Below are positions 45,345-54,529 of a stretch of DNA of 64,000 nucleotides, in pieces (position 1 is the stretch's first letter; the number at the start of each line of letters is the position of its first letter). Source of the stretch: CAZELM01 sp964512995 (GTDB taxonomy: Bacteria; CSSED10-310); NCBI GenBank assembly GCA_964512995.1, contig CAZELM010000016.1, positions 23,993 through 87,992 on the forward strand, in the 5' to 3' direction. The notes below the pieces were generated by a model. The model had not been told where the DNA came from. It saw only the letters and a list, made by a program, of their open reading frames with translations, and did not search any database. The translations under genes and the position numbers were made by a program.

Positions 45345-46442
45345 TTATGATGCACGCAGTTTTTTAAACAAACCTGCCGTGCCGTTTTTCTTTTCCAATG
45401 CAATCATCCACCGATATCCTTCACCATAAATATCATCCCGAGCCGCCATTTTTTCCAGGAGATGATCGAGCGAATAATCGATCAACACTTTGGATGCCAC
45501 CCATTCGGCAAATCCTTCTCGCATGGTGTCGTCGCGGATATTGGGCATATTCTCTGTCTGCCATGCATGCCCGAGTTCATGGGCAATCGTCTCCATGCAG
45601 ACTGAACGTGCCAGACCCTTCAGAATCTGGATTCGATACGTATCATTCTGAACAATGAACCGACCCGATTCCCGAGTGTTCTCATCGCCGGTTTCATTCA
45701 GGCTATCCACCAACTCCCATGAGATTTGATGATCGATCGGCATAAATAATGATGTATCCAGATGTTGACGGATCTCTTTCGCTAATGCAATCAACTGAGA
45801 AGAGGTCAGCACTGCAGTCTGTATGCACGCGCTACAAAGAACATTTCCATTGTCGAGTTGATGCGGATAATCCCCGCAAGGACGGCCACATGAGACACAT
45901 TTCGGCGTATTTGCCACACATTTTGAACAAAATCCGCCTTTGTAGCCCAAAAATGTCGTAAATGAGCCAAACAGCGGTGTCTGACATCCGAGACATCGTG
46001 GATTATTCGTCAGACAGGAACTGCACATTGATAATCCATGATCCATCCGCCACTCACCCGGACGGAGCAGATCGTTGCAGGAAGCACACCGGTCAGCACC
46101 AGACTCACACTTCCGGCAATAATGATGGCCAATGGGAGTCACCACATATGAATCCACAATCAGATCACCACAGACATCACAACGAATCGCCCGGGATTTA
46201 CACGTGTCACATAAAATATGTGCAGAACCCGGACGTGTCCCCTTCACTGGAACATTGCAATACGCACAACGGCCATGCGCATCGATGCAATTCTGACAAA
46301 CATTCATGGTCTTCCCGTTGGATTGTGCAAATGTATAATATCTGCCCGATAGGGAGTGGTCACACAAATCACAATTCCCGGCACTTACTGTCATTGATAA
46401 CAGGAGAGATATAACGACACCGATAACCCGGATGACTTTCAT
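45345..46442 (-). CDS. Secreted LIM/DA1-like zinc metallopeptidase
   Basis: The 365-residue protein starts at ATG 46442 (GGAGAAGTGAAT upstream) with a signal peptide (MKVIRVIGVVISLLLSMTVSAG). Residues about 24-205 contain six LIM-like zinc fingers, each built of CxxC pairs: CDLC...CQNC, CAYC...CDTC, CDVC...CRKC, CASC...CSSC, CLGC...CSKC, CVSC...CSAC. The C-terminal domain has HELGH (H288, E289, H292) and E313 in REGFAEW, the zinc site of DA1-like peptidases. DA1 is best known from plants, where it cuts growth regulators; here it would act in the periplasm or outside. The family is inferred from the LIM plus HELGH combination. Confidence 0.85.
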   Translation of the reverse strand: MKVIRVIGVVISLLLSMTVSAGNCDLCDHSLSGRYYTFAQSNGKTMNVCQNCIDAHGRCAYCNVPVKGTRPGSAHILCDTCKSRAIRCDVCGDLIVDSYVVTPIGHHYCRKCESGADRCASCNDLLRPGEWRMDHGLSMCSSCLTNNPRCLGCQTPLFGSFTTFLGYKGGFCSKCVANTPKCVSCGRPCGDYPHQLDNGNVLCSACIQTAVLTSSQLIALAKEIRQHLDTSLFMPIDHQISWELVDSLNETGDENTRESGRFIVQNDTYRIQILKGLARSVCMETIAHELGHAWQTENMPNIRDDTMREGFAEWVASKVLIDYSLDHLLEKMAARDDIYGEGYRWMIALEKKNGTAGLFKKLRAS

Positions 46443-46578
46443 ATTCACTTCTCCATTGGCTCCCTTCTGCTTAAGGCGGCTGAAATCAAGAATTCCGAAA
46501 AAACCCCTCCGAGTTATAAGTATGCTCAAGCCTTCTCTATAGTTCCACTAATCTGGGTTTCGGTCAAAATCGACTGGT

Positions 46579-46896
46579 TTATATGACTGGAATGATATCT
46601 CCCAGACAAGGTCCGGAGGGGATATGCGTTTGGACAACAACACCGCCATCCAATCGCGGGTCAAAAGTTGCCACCCAGGCAAATGGATGAGCCAGATGGA
46701 GCAGATGGCCGAATAACCATACCGGACCACGTCCGGAGATAACCAAGCCTTTGGATCGTCGTGATTCCAGACCATCGGGAAGACTGATCTTACTCAGATC
46801 AGCAGGTTTTATCAGATCATCGATCAGTTTGAATTCGATCATCGTAAAATGCTCGTGATCCGTACGTGACCAGCCTAATATTATGTTATCCGTCAT
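46579..46896 (-). CDS. Csx3-like protein (CRISPR-associated ring nuclease Crn3 family)
   Basis: The 105-residue protein resembles Csx3 over its full length. The diagnostic stretch is KGLVISGRGPVWLFGHLLH at 49-67, then FAWVATFDPRL (D79-P-R81) and GGVVVQTH at 84-91, ending GDIIPVI. In characterised Csx3/Crn3 proteins a conserved His and DPR residues cleave cyclic tetra-adenylate in type III CRISPR defence. No cas gene or CRISPR array is in this window, so it is a stand-alone copy. GGGAG lies about 8 nt before the ATG. It sits between a YraQ-type permease gene and the LIM/DA1 gene, on the same strand as both. Confidence 0.88.
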   Translation of the reverse strand: MTDNIILGWSRTDHEHFTMIEFKLIDDLIKPADLSKISLPDGLESRRSKGLVISGRGPVWLFGHLLHLAHPFAWVATFDPRLDGGVVVQTHIPSGPCLGDIIPVI

Positions 46897-47130
46897 AAAA
46901 TATACTCCCTTTTAAAAAACCTGAGACCATCCGATCCCTCGCAAAAAATCTCCATTGATATTACTAAAACTTTTCCAATCGTACATCAATCGCCGATCAT
47001 TCACGGATTTCTTCCAGCGTATTTCTTCTATTCATTTTTCACACGAACAACCGAATTCCTGCTGATTACTAAACGGGGATCTGATTTGTTCTTGAAACCA
47101 TTTAGGATTTGATACCGATACTGTTCGATA

Positions 47131-47661
47131 CTATCGCATAATATCGACTTTGGAAAAGAAAAATTGTGCCAGAAATCCGGATATCGGTGCGAAAAAAAAG
47201 GTACAGAGGATTCGAATGGTCGTGAGCCGCCATCCCAGCATCCCGATTTCCATGGGTAATCGATTGACCGCAATCAGAGACCATCCGGACATGAATGCCA
47301 CCATCGTTCCCACTCCAGCTCCAGCGCGGTACAATCCAGCAGCGATGGGCAGACTGATATAAGGACCTCCCGGACAGAGACTTCCTGCCACCGTGCCAAG
47401 TAAAATGCCTCTCCAGCCGGCTTCCGTTCCGATCCATTCCGCAACAAACTCCTTCGATAAAAACGCCTGAACCATTCCTGCTACAATGAACGCCAAAATC
47501 AGAAGTGGAAAAGTATCGAGTGTAATGGTCCACGCAGCACGCATTCCCTGGATATGGCGGCCGTCTCCCTGATAATACCCAAACAAAACCAAACCTGCAG
47601 CCAATATTCCCATAATCAATGTTGGTACAATCATAGCTCCCCTCGTCCGCCCCATCATCAC
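47131..47661 (-). CDS. YraQ-type permease
   Basis: The 176-residue protein has about five hydrophobic helices and the family-like motif GSLCPGGPYISLPIAAGLYRAGAG. It belongs to the permease group once called DUF318/YraQ, whose substrates are mostly unknown; some relatives are linked to metal or arsenic transport. It is half the length of two-domain members, so it may pair with another half. AGGAG is just upstream. It follows the korB gene by 95 nt on the same strand. Confidence 0.75.
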   Translation of the reverse strand: MMMGRTRGAMIVPTLIMGILAAGLVLFGYYQGDGRHIQGMRAAWTITLDTFPLLILAFIVAGMVQAFLSKEFVAEWIGTEAGWRGILLGTVAGSLCPGGPYISLPIAAGLYRAGAGVGTMVAFMSGWSLIAVNRLPMEIGMLGWRLTTIRILCTFFFAPISGFLAQFFFSKVDIMR

Positions 47662-47756
47662 TCCTATTGATCCATCCCCATCATTGTGCGTCTTTGTATG
47701 TTGAACAGCCGTTCGACTTAAAGAAGAACCGGTTACACACCATCCAACCAGTCATG

Positions 47757-48644
47757 TTATGCGTGTTTTTTATTGGCTTTGATCGCCATGAGGGATTGAG
47801 TATCCGACCACGTCGGCCGCTCTTCACGATACAGAACACCATGATAGTGATTTCCATCCATCGCGAGAGCCATCACCGACTTCAGATCCGATATATTGTG
47901 AGTGGGTGGAACCGGTTTCCATACATCCCGATATCGGTCATAGGTGATATTGACACGATCAAACGTGATACATGGAGTTGTGACGATCACCAATGAGAAA
48001 CCGCGATGACGCAGGGCTTCGGTAAAGACCGGCGTCAACGCATGAGGGAGCCCCGCATACCCGGCTCCCAGAAAAGATACCCGATACGACAATCCCAATA
48101 AAATGGGATTGATGGGATGATCCGGATTCCCATACGGTGTTGTATGGGTGATCTGGCCATTTGGCGTTGTCGGGGATGCTTGACCCTTTGTCAGACCATA
48201 GATCCCATTATCAAAAAGGATGTAAGTAATATCGATGTTTCTTCGGATCGCATGCGGCAGATGTCCGCCTCCGATACCCAACCCGTCACCATCACCGCCC
48301 ACTGCTATCACCATCAGATCCGGATTGGCCATTTTCACACCGGATGCGATGGGAACCGCTCGCCCATGAACGGTATGGAACCCATATCCATTGACAAAGA
48401 ATGGGTATCGGCCTGCGCACCCAATCCCGCTCACGATAACCAGATTCTTATTTTCAACATTGAGCTGATTCAGTGCATGCGTCAAAGCCAATGTAATGCC
48501 ATAGTATCCACATCCGGGGCACCATGTCGGCAAGGCATCCGATCGATAATTCAGAATGCCGGATTGGTTCACTTTATCCAGATGAAACATGACATCAGCA
48601 TTGATGGCAGGCTCTTTTGGTGGGGTTAAGTCAAATTGGCTCAT
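47757..48644 (-). CDS. korB: 2-oxoacid:acceptor oxidoreductase subunit beta
   Basis: The 295-residue subunit binds thiamine diphosphate. Motifs are TWCPGCGYYGI, GIGCAGRYPFFVNGYGFHTVHGRA and the TPP/Mg motif GGDGDGLGIGG. It works with the alpha subunit encoded just upstream to oxidise a 2-oxoacid with CoA to acyl-CoA, CO2 and reduced ferredoxin or similar. The start at 48644 forms an ATGA overlap with the alpha gene's stop. A longer in-frame extension exists but lies in the alpha gene. The substrate could be 2-oxoglutarate, pyruvate or others; this cannot be fixed from motifs. Confidence 0.93.
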   Translation of the reverse strand: MSQFDLTPPKEPAINADVMFHLDKVNQSGILNYRSDALPTWCPGCGYYGITLALTHALNQLNVENKNLVIVSGIGCAGRYPFFVNGYGFHTVHGRAVPIASGVKMANPDLMVIAVGGDGDGLGIGGGHLPHAIRRNIDITYILFDNGIYGLTKGQASPTTPNGQITHTTPYGNPDHPINPILLGLSYRVSFLGAGYAGLPHALTPVFTEALRHRGFSLVIVTTPCITFDRVNITYDRYRDVWKPVPPTHNISDLKSVMALAMDGNHYHGVLYREERPTWSDTQSLMAIKANKKHA

Positions 48645-50407
48645 GGACGCCCTCCTCGAATGGCTGTGACAATCGCATCGGCCGGCATTGGTCCCGCATA
48701 TACATGACAGAATCGTACTATGGATCGATGAATGACCTGTTCCACCAACCGGGCATACTGACCGGAATGATTCATCTCCACTACAACAATTTTTTGACAT
48801 CTTTGGGAGAAGGCATTCAGGGCTTCCTCGTGGGCCGGCCAGATCAGTCGGGGAAACAGACCACCGCAGTGGATGCCCTGATTCTGAAGACATTGGAGTG
48901 CCTCCAGTGAAGCGCCCGTCGAAGAACCCCAGGAGATAATCCCGATATCCAGATCACCTTCCATGCCGAATGGTTCCGGAGGTGGCCATGCATGCAGAAG
49001 GGTATCCATTTTTCGGAACCGTTTTTCAGTCATTTTGCGGTGGTTGGCCGGTTCATAATCCGGAAATCCCCGCTCGTTATGTTCCAATCCTGTAATGACA
49101 TGCTGCAGACCCGCCATACCCGGATAGGCTCGGGGAGAAATGCCCGATGGGGTATCGGTGAACCGCTGATAGGGTGTTTCACCATTCTGAGCCAGAATCT
49201 GTGGAAAAACGCCATAACTGGCATGATCCATTGAATCGGTATTGATGTCTTCAAAGCGGTTCGAGAGAAAAAAATCAAGCAGCACGATCACGGGTGTCTG
49301 GAACGATTCAGCGAGTTCAAAAGCTGTTTTCGTCAAAGAATAACATTCTGCTACCGTTGTTGGCGCGAGAACAGGCCGGGGGGAATCGCCGCTGGCTCCC
49401 CAGACTGCCAGGTTCAGATCGGACTGCTCGGTTTTGGTCGGAAGTCCGGTTGACGGTCCGCCGCGCTGGCTATCGATTATGACACACGGAACTTCCGCCT
49501 GGACGGCAAGATTGATCACTTCCGTCATCAAGCACAATCCGGGTCCGGATGTAGCCGTAGCGGCGCGTTTTCCAGAATAACCCGCTCCGACCACGTGCCC
49601 GATCGCCGAGATCTCGTCTTCAGTCTGAACCATCTGACCAGTTCGAGCCGGCAATTCCTTGGCAAGAATCTCCATGATTTTCGTTGCGGGTGTGATCGGA
49701 TATCCTGCATAAAGCCGTAGTCCCGCATCGAGCATGGCTTGAGCCACTGCTTCATTACCGGAAGTGATAATAATATTATCGGTATGGGCTTGAATCTGTT
49801 TATGGAAAGTAAATTGCCGCTGAATTCTCAGTGTTTCGGTAACATACTGATATCCCAAATGAAATGCCAGCAAATTGCCTCTCAGAACATCCTCCTGTTT
49901 CCTGGAAAATCGCTTTTTCAGCGCTTCAAGAAAGGCATCAGTGGTAAAATGATAAATTCCGCAAATCACTCCCAATGCGACGATGTTCCGGGATCGTGCG
50001 GTACTGACAGCCCGGGTGGACATCTCACGCAATGGTACGCCAATGCCAGTCCAGCCAGGTTCAATGAATCCGGCAATGGAACAATCCTCTTCGACATAAT
50101 CCGGAGGTTGGCTGTCGTATATAATGATCCCGTGATCCTGGATATCGGTCAGTTCCTGGATCGCATGCTGGTCATTGAGTGACACGAGGCAATCCACTTT
50201 GGTCCCAGGTGTCAGTACAGGATGTGGGCTGATCCGGGTATGACCCACAGACTTCCCGAATCCCCGGATTTCAGCGGGATACGAATCAAAATTCATGATA
50301 TGAAATCCCATGAATGCCATTGCACGATTCAAAATTTCCACGGCAGAGATGGAACCGTCTCCCGCGCTGCCACATATTCTAATCACCAGATCCGAACGCT
50401 CATTCAC
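48641..50407 (-). CDS. korA: 2-oxoacid:acceptor oxidoreductase gamma-alpha fusion subunit
   Basis: The 588-residue protein carries the gamma domain at the N-terminus (about 1-180; IRICGSAGDG... GHTRISPHP) and the alpha domain (about 200-588; YPITPATKIMEIL, DEISAIGHVVGAGYSG, TSGPGLCLMTEVI, RGGPSTGLPTKTEQSDL). This gamma-alpha fusion is a standard KorA arrangement. The start is GTG at 50407 with GAGGGAG about 8 nt upstream. The gene lies 53 nt after a flavoprotein gene. It has no ferredoxin-like delta domain; the 4Fe-4S motifs sit in the flavoprotein at 51495. Confidence 0.94.
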   Translation of the reverse strand: MNERSDLVIRICGSAGDGSISAVEILNRAMAFMGFHIMNFDSYPAEIRGFGKSVGHTRISPHPVLTPGTKVDCLVSLNDQHAIQELTDIQDHGIIIYDSQPPDYVEEDCSIAGFIEPGWTGIGVPLREMSTRAVSTARSRNIVALGVICGIYHFTTDAFLEALKKRFSRKQEDVLRGNLLAFHLGYQYVTETLRIQRQFTFHKQIQAHTDNIIITSGNEAVAQAMLDAGLRLYAGYPITPATKIMEILAKELPARTGQMVQTEDEISAIGHVVGAGYSGKRAATATSGPGLCLMTEVINLAVQAEVPCVIIDSQRGGPSTGLPTKTEQSDLNLAVWGASGDSPRPVLAPTTVAECYSLTKTAFELAESFQTPVIVLLDFFLSNRFEDINTDSMDHASYGVFPQILAQNGETPYQRFTDTPSGISPRAYPGMAGLQHVITGLEHNERGFPDYEPANHRKMTEKRFRKMDTLLHAWPPPEPFGMEGDLDIGIISWGSSTGASLEALQCLQNQGIHCGGLFPRLIWPAHEEALNAFSQRCQKIVVVEMNHSGQYARLVEQVIHRSIVRFCHVYAGPMPADAIVTAIRGGRP

Positions 50408-50460
50408 ATCTAAACTCCCTCATCATTCGCCCTCCCAAAGACTGGCATCCATTTCGATTT

Positions 50461-51498
50461 CTAAACAAAATTCCCGAACATCTGCCACCATTGGGTTTCC
50501 ACCTTGAATCCCTCACACATAAGCACATCTTTGGGCGGAACTGTTGCAGTATCCCTGGAACCCAGCATGTTATGGGCAGCAATCTCGCCCAATTTCTCCG
50601 CATTGCGCCATCCGATCGACACCCAGTAATTACGAATGGATGGATTATAGATCTGCGCACAATCACCGGCTGCATATACGCTATCAACCGATGTCTGAAG
50701 ATATTCGTTGACCAGGATACCCCGGTCAATATCGATACCGCTTCGTACCAAAAAATCGACATCCGGTATTAATCCGAAAAAAGCACCGATCAGACCACAA
50801 CGAATCTCCTGACCTGACTCCGTTAAAACCAGATACCGGAAATTGGATATATTCTGGGGAGAGACAGACTGGATTTTCCCATCTGAAATCACCTTAGCAC
50901 CCCGTCGGGTGAGAATACCGGCGAGTTCAGTGGATCGTTGGGGAGTTAATTGTAGCGGCCAGAATGAGTCTTCATCAATCATAAAGACCACATGTTTGCC
51001 CAATTTGAGGAGTGCTATCGCGATCCGCATGCTGATCAGGTCGCCCCCGATGATCAGATAATCATTGATCTGATCCAGTGTCTGTTTAAAGAACCGTGCA
51101 TCCGTCATAGTCTTCATCGTGGTAAAATGATGCCGGAATGGATAATAGATTTCCGGCACGCGCGGCTTCCCCCCCACGCACAACAATAAACGGGTATATC
51201 GCAATTTTTCCATATGCTTCAGATAAATCGTCTGGGTCGGCATATCGATCCTGACGACTCTCTGGCCCAGCCGCAATCGGATTCCATGTTCCTTGTAATA
51301 GGACGTTGGGCGAACAATCAGATCAGACTCCAGTTTTTCACCCGTGATGAAATCCGGGAGGAGATGCCTGTGATAGAACAAAAAGAATTCATCGGAAATT
51401 AATGTAATACGAGCCGATGGGTCGCTCTGGCGCAGTTCATCGGCGGCTTTATTCGCAGAAACACCGTTTCCTATGATGACGTAATGGTCTGTATTCAT
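50461..51498 (-). CDS. FAD-dependent NAD(P)H oxidoreductase
   Basis: The 345-residue flavoprotein resembles nitrite-reductase/rubredoxin-reductase-type pyridine nucleotide disulfide oxidoreductases without a redox disulfide. It has YVIIGNGVSANKAADEL (FAD), LIIGGDLISMRIAIALL (NAD(P)H motif; a canonical GGG is altered to GGD), and SVDSVYAAGDCAQIY. The ATG at 51498 overlaps the upstream stop (ATGA). An earlier in-frame start lies in the upstream gene. It probably moves electrons between NAD(P)H and the 4Fe-4S clusters of the neighbour. Confidence 0.85.
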   Translation of the reverse strand: MNTDHYVIIGNGVSANKAADELRQSDPSARITLISDEFFLFYHRHLLPDFITGEKLESDLIVRPTSYYKEHGIRLRLGQRVVRIDMPTQTIYLKHMEKLRYTRLLLCVGGKPRVPEIYYPFRHHFTTMKTMTDARFFKQTLDQINDYLIIGGDLISMRIAIALLKLGKHVVFMIDEDSFWPLQLTPQRSTELAGILTRRGAKVISDGKIQSVSPQNISNFRYLVLTESGQEIRCGLIGAFFGLIPDVDFLVRSGIDIDRGILVNEYLQTSVDSVYAAGDCAQIYNPSIRNYWVSIGWRNAEKLGEIAAHNMLGSRDTATVPPKDVLMCEGFKVETQWWQMFGNFV

Positions 51499-53267
51499 TC
51501 GTCCATTTCCTTTGATACCAGGTGATCCATATAATCTGTCCGCGTCACAGTGATACACCGGGTCGGGCAAACCCTCAGACATTCCCCACATCGGATACAG
51601 CGGCCATTATCAATGACAATCCCTGCGACGTTTTTCCATGATCGGGTTATCTGTTTCCCGTGATCCGGCGAGGATCGATCGTTGTCGAGTCGCGTAACCA
51701 TCTCAATGCAATTTCTGGGACAAACTTCCATACACCACCTGCAATAGATACACTCCGGAATGGAGATTTCATATTTCAGATGACACAGGTAGCATCGTTT
51801 GGACTCTTCCTGTCCCAGTTGGAGTGTATATCCGGTTTCCACTTCCCGGTCGATCCGATCGAGCCGTTCCGCTGGGTCGATAGCCGGCATGTGTGTTTTG
51901 GGAAGGAAATCCCATGTGCGATTTCGATGCGTGTTTTGAGCTGGTTGAATCGTCACCTGTTTCTGTTTTCGCCGTCTCCCCATCAGGAACTGATCCACGG
52001 TCACTGCCACCTGCCTCCCATGACCAATAGCTTCAATCACCGTTGATGCCCCCCGAATTCCATCTCCCGCAGCAAACAAACCACTGATATTCGATGAACC
52101 CGTCGGAAGATCGAACTGGAGTTTGGTACCTGTGTTGATTTCAAGAGGTTCCGGAGATTGACCGATGGCAGCGATTACTGTATCCGCTGGTAATGTAAAC
52201 GATGAATCTGGTATCGGTATAATTTTTCGTCCTGCAGAACCTCTGACACCACCGAACCGATTCCGCACAAATGTGATTTTCTCTACCTTTTTGTCTCCAC
52301 TCAATTCGACCGTGGACACCAGGCTGAGGAATCGGATGCCTTCCCGCTTGGTATCCGTGATCTCTTCTTGTGGTATCGTAAGATCTTCTTCTACATTCCG
52401 GATGCAAATGAACACCTCCTCCGCTCCCAGGCGGCGTGCAGTCCGAGCGCAATCCATGGCAGTGAACCCCCCACCGATCACGTATGCCTGCCTACCTACG
52501 GGCGGATGTTGCCCGGTGTTAGCCCGATGCATAAATGTCAGACCAGAATAAACACCCTCGAGATGTTCACCGGGAACAGACAATGGCCGGGGTTGAAAAC
52601 AACCCAACGCGAGAATCACGGCATCATATTGTTCCAATAACTGCTGCAACGATATGTCCCTACCGACACGGATGCCATACTTAACAGCGATTCCCATCCG
52701 TATGACATTGAAGATTTCGTTCGAGATAATATCCCGGGGAAGGCGAAATGCCGGAATCCCATATCGCAGCATCCCGCCAGCATGCTCCATGGCTTCATAC
52801 ATCGTTACCGAATGCCCGAAAACGGCCAGAGAATGAGCGACTGCCAATCCAGAAGGACCTGCTCCAACAATTGCGGCGGATTTCCCGGTTTGTGCAAACA
52901 TTTTTTCGGAGATCAAATGATCCATCGATTTCTGATCGGCAGCGAACCGTTTCAGATGACAAATCCCAACCGGCTCACCCAGATCCGTTTCACCATGACG
53001 GCATGCATTTTCACACGGACGGGAACAAATCCGACCGAGAACGCCGGGGAAAAGATTGGCATTCCGATTGATCAGATACGCCTTCTCATAATCCCCGTGA
53101 TATATCGCTTCGATATAGCCGGGGATATTCGTCGAAGCAGGACACGCCCATTGGCATGGGATATTGTTTCGAATGTAATCAATATCATGCGGATGGTGAC
53201 TGACCGAGACCGTCTGAACAGAGCGATCATTGGCAGAATGCAGGACAACTTTATCATTATTATCCAT
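51495..53267 (-). CDS. GltD-like FAD oxidoreductase with 4Fe-4S domains
   Basis: The 590-residue protein has an N-terminal Cys-rich domain (CQWACPASTNIPGYIEAI, then CSRPCENACRHG) typical of NADPH-dependent glutamate synthase small-subunit relatives, a FAD/NAD(P)H core (AAIVGAGPSGLAVAHSL, GLFAAGDGIRGASTVIEAIG), and two ferredoxin motifs near the C-terminus (CIYCRWCMEVCP and CIRCGECLRVCP). The start at 53267 has GGAG about 9 nt upstream; the TTG upstream at 53345 lacks one. Together with korAB it likely links ferredoxin, NAD(P)H and 2-oxoacid oxidation. First gene of the operon. Confidence 0.88.
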   Translation of the reverse strand: MDNNDKVVLHSANDRSVQTVSVSHHPHDIDYIRNNIPCQWACPASTNIPGYIEAIYHGDYEKAYLINRNANLFPGVLGRICSRPCENACRHGETDLGEPVGICHLKRFAADQKSMDHLISEKMFAQTGKSAAIVGAGPSGLAVAHSLAVFGHSVTMYEAMEHAGGMLRYGIPAFRLPRDIISNEIFNVIRMGIAVKYGIRVGRDISLQQLLEQYDAVILALGCFQPRPLSVPGEHLEGVYSGLTFMHRANTGQHPPVGRQAYVIGGGFTAMDCARTARRLGAEEVFICIRNVEEDLTIPQEEITDTKREGIRFLSLVSTVELSGDKKVEKITFVRNRFGGVRGSAGRKIIPIPDSSFTLPADTVIAAIGQSPEPLEINTGTKLQFDLPTGSSNISGLFAAGDGIRGASTVIEAIGHGRQVAVTVDQFLMGRRRKQKQVTIQPAQNTHRNRTWDFLPKTHMPAIDPAERLDRIDREVETGYTLQLGQEESKRCYLCHLKYEISIPECIYCRWCMEVCPRNCIEMVTRLDNDRSSPDHGKQITRSWKNVAGIVIDNGRCIRCGECLRVCPTRCITVTRTDYMDHLVSKEMDE

Positions 53268-53345
53268 AAATGGTATCTCCAGTGAATGTCGCATCCCCTG
53301 AGTGCACACCCTGCCATTTATAGCGGGAAAATCCGGTTTCTTCAA

Positions 53346-53654
53346 GCGGGAACAATCTGAAACGGCTAAAGAGAAACACCTGTAACCGTTTAAAGATACC
53401 GATGTCGTTGGCCATTTATTTTGTGTTCACAATGAAGAGTAGCCAACAATTGTGCAGCCAATTGATCAAAACCCGTGAACTGTCAACAAAGACCGATCCC
53501 TCAGGGTCACGGTTTTGGGGTATTGCTATGAGAGTCACGGCAATGACGTGATTCCATAACGAGAATTTGTTTTTTTAATATTTGAAACGTGTCAACACGT
53601 TAAACCCAGGGCAGTTGGAGAAGCGCCTTTCATTGCAACGGATTCAGGTTCGGC
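53346..53654. other. Intergenic region with palindrome
   Basis: 309 bp between the minus-strand DedA and oxidoreductase genes. It contains the perfect palindrome AACGTGT-CA-ACACGTT (53586-53601), which may be an operator; it has no downstream T-run, so it is not a clear terminator. TTGACA-type hexamers occur on the minus strand without matching -10 boxes. No gene or RNA is seen. Confidence 0.35.
53586..53601. promoter_or_regulatory. Palindrome, possible operator
   Basis: Perfect 7-bp inverted repeat with a two-base centre, located between a DedA-type gene and the korAB operon. Its role is not known. Confidence 0.3.
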
Positions 53655-54272
53655 CTATTGATTGTCTGCCAAGACATCCGGTTCAGGAATCGTGCGATCG
53701 TCTCTGAAGATTCTGGGCAGAATGAAGAAAACAAGAAAAAGCGAAACCCCAACCCAGAGATATTTCACCTGTGAGGGTATACTGCTGGTGAAGGTATGCC
53801 CCATTGTATATCCCAGCGTTCCAACGATGGCTGCCCAGGTAAAACAATTGATGGATTGTACCAATGAGAACCATGCCAGTGGGATTTGAGTAAATCCAAA
53901 AGCGATGGAGCCGATCAATCGTATCCCATACCCGTACTGAACAAATACAATCGATGCAAACGGGCGATTATCGATCATACTTCCCAACCGTTTGAAGCTT
54001 CGATGACTCTGTGGAAAATAGCGGTTGATCAGTGGAAATTGAATCAGCCTTCCAAATCCATACCAGAAAATATGACCTGCCCACGCGCTGATTCCGGCAG
54101 CAAGAAAAACCTCGGTCGGATCCAAAATATGCTGACTCGCCAATATTGCTGCCCCGAACAACATGACCTGGCCTTCAAAAAAGGAACCCACTGCCACTGC
54201 CCATAGTCCATATTTTGCCAGGAATTCGATACGATTCTCCTCCTCATCAAACACATAATATACATTGACCAT
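53655..54272 (-). CDS. DedA-family membrane protein
   Basis: The 205-residue protein has four or five hydrophobic helices. The SNARE-associated/DedA pattern is FFEGQVMLFGAAIL near the N-terminus, AGHIFWYGFGR and FVQYGYGIRLIGSIAFG in the centre. DedA proteins are flippases or proton-linked transporters for lipid carriers. The start is uncertain: the ATG at 54272 has no good site, while an internal GAGGAGGAG run (coding EEE) is a decoy with no start codon after it. Stands between divergent genes. Confidence 0.8.
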   Translation of the reverse strand: MVNVYYVFDEEENRIEFLAKYGLWAVAVGSFFEGQVMLFGAAILASQHILDPTEVFLAAGISAWAGHIFWYGFGRLIQFPLINRYFPQSHRSFKRLGSMIDNRPFASIVFVQYGYGIRLIGSIAFGFTQIPLAWFSLVQSINCFTWAAIVGTLGYTMGHTFTSSIPSQVKYLWVGVSLFLVFFILPRIFRDDRTIPEPDVLADNQ

Positions 54273-54410
54273 CAGTGAATTACAAATTGATCACCTGCTT
54301 TCAACAGAATGACACGATCCATATAAGTAAAAGGGATCTGATCGGAATCCGAAACAACCTTTCCGCAGTCGAATCCCGGCGATGTATCAATAAAAATTCG
54401 TGAAGGCTAC

Positions 54411-54439
54411 TTGGTATCAAACATCTCCTGTGATAGATT
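54411..54439 (+). promoter_or_regulatory. Promoter candidate for the LVIVD/radical-SAM operon
   Basis: TTGGTA (54411-54416) and an extended -10 TGA-TAGATT (54431-54439) are separated by a 17-nt spacer, about 90 nt before the start codon. Confidence 0.4.
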
Positions 54440-54529
54440 TATGGATCATCGAAGTCTCAGCGTTCGGCGAATCGACTTCATGATAGGCTGGTCTGCCTGT
54501 GCATCTGGTTGATGATTCGGGAGCATATT

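Noticed and set aside
46443..46529. Longer start of the LIM/DA1-like gene
   Set aside because: The upstream extension would hide the clear signal peptide at 46442, and GGAGAAG sits directly before that ATG.
46579..46896. CRISPR-Cas locus around the Csx3-like gene
   Set aside because: No cas gene or repeat-spacer structure on either strand from about 29 to 64 kb.
48645..48893. Longer korB start
   Set aside because: It runs inside korA and gives a Cys- and Ser-rich sequence unlike KorB; the ATGA junction at 48644 fits.
51499..51591. Longer start of the second flavoprotein
   Set aside because: It lies in the upstream gene, and the FAD motif begins directly after the ATG at 51498.
53586..53601. 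Terminator for the korAB operon or dedA
   Set aside because: The palindrome has no adjoining T-tract on either strand in the right position, so it is listed only as a possible operator.
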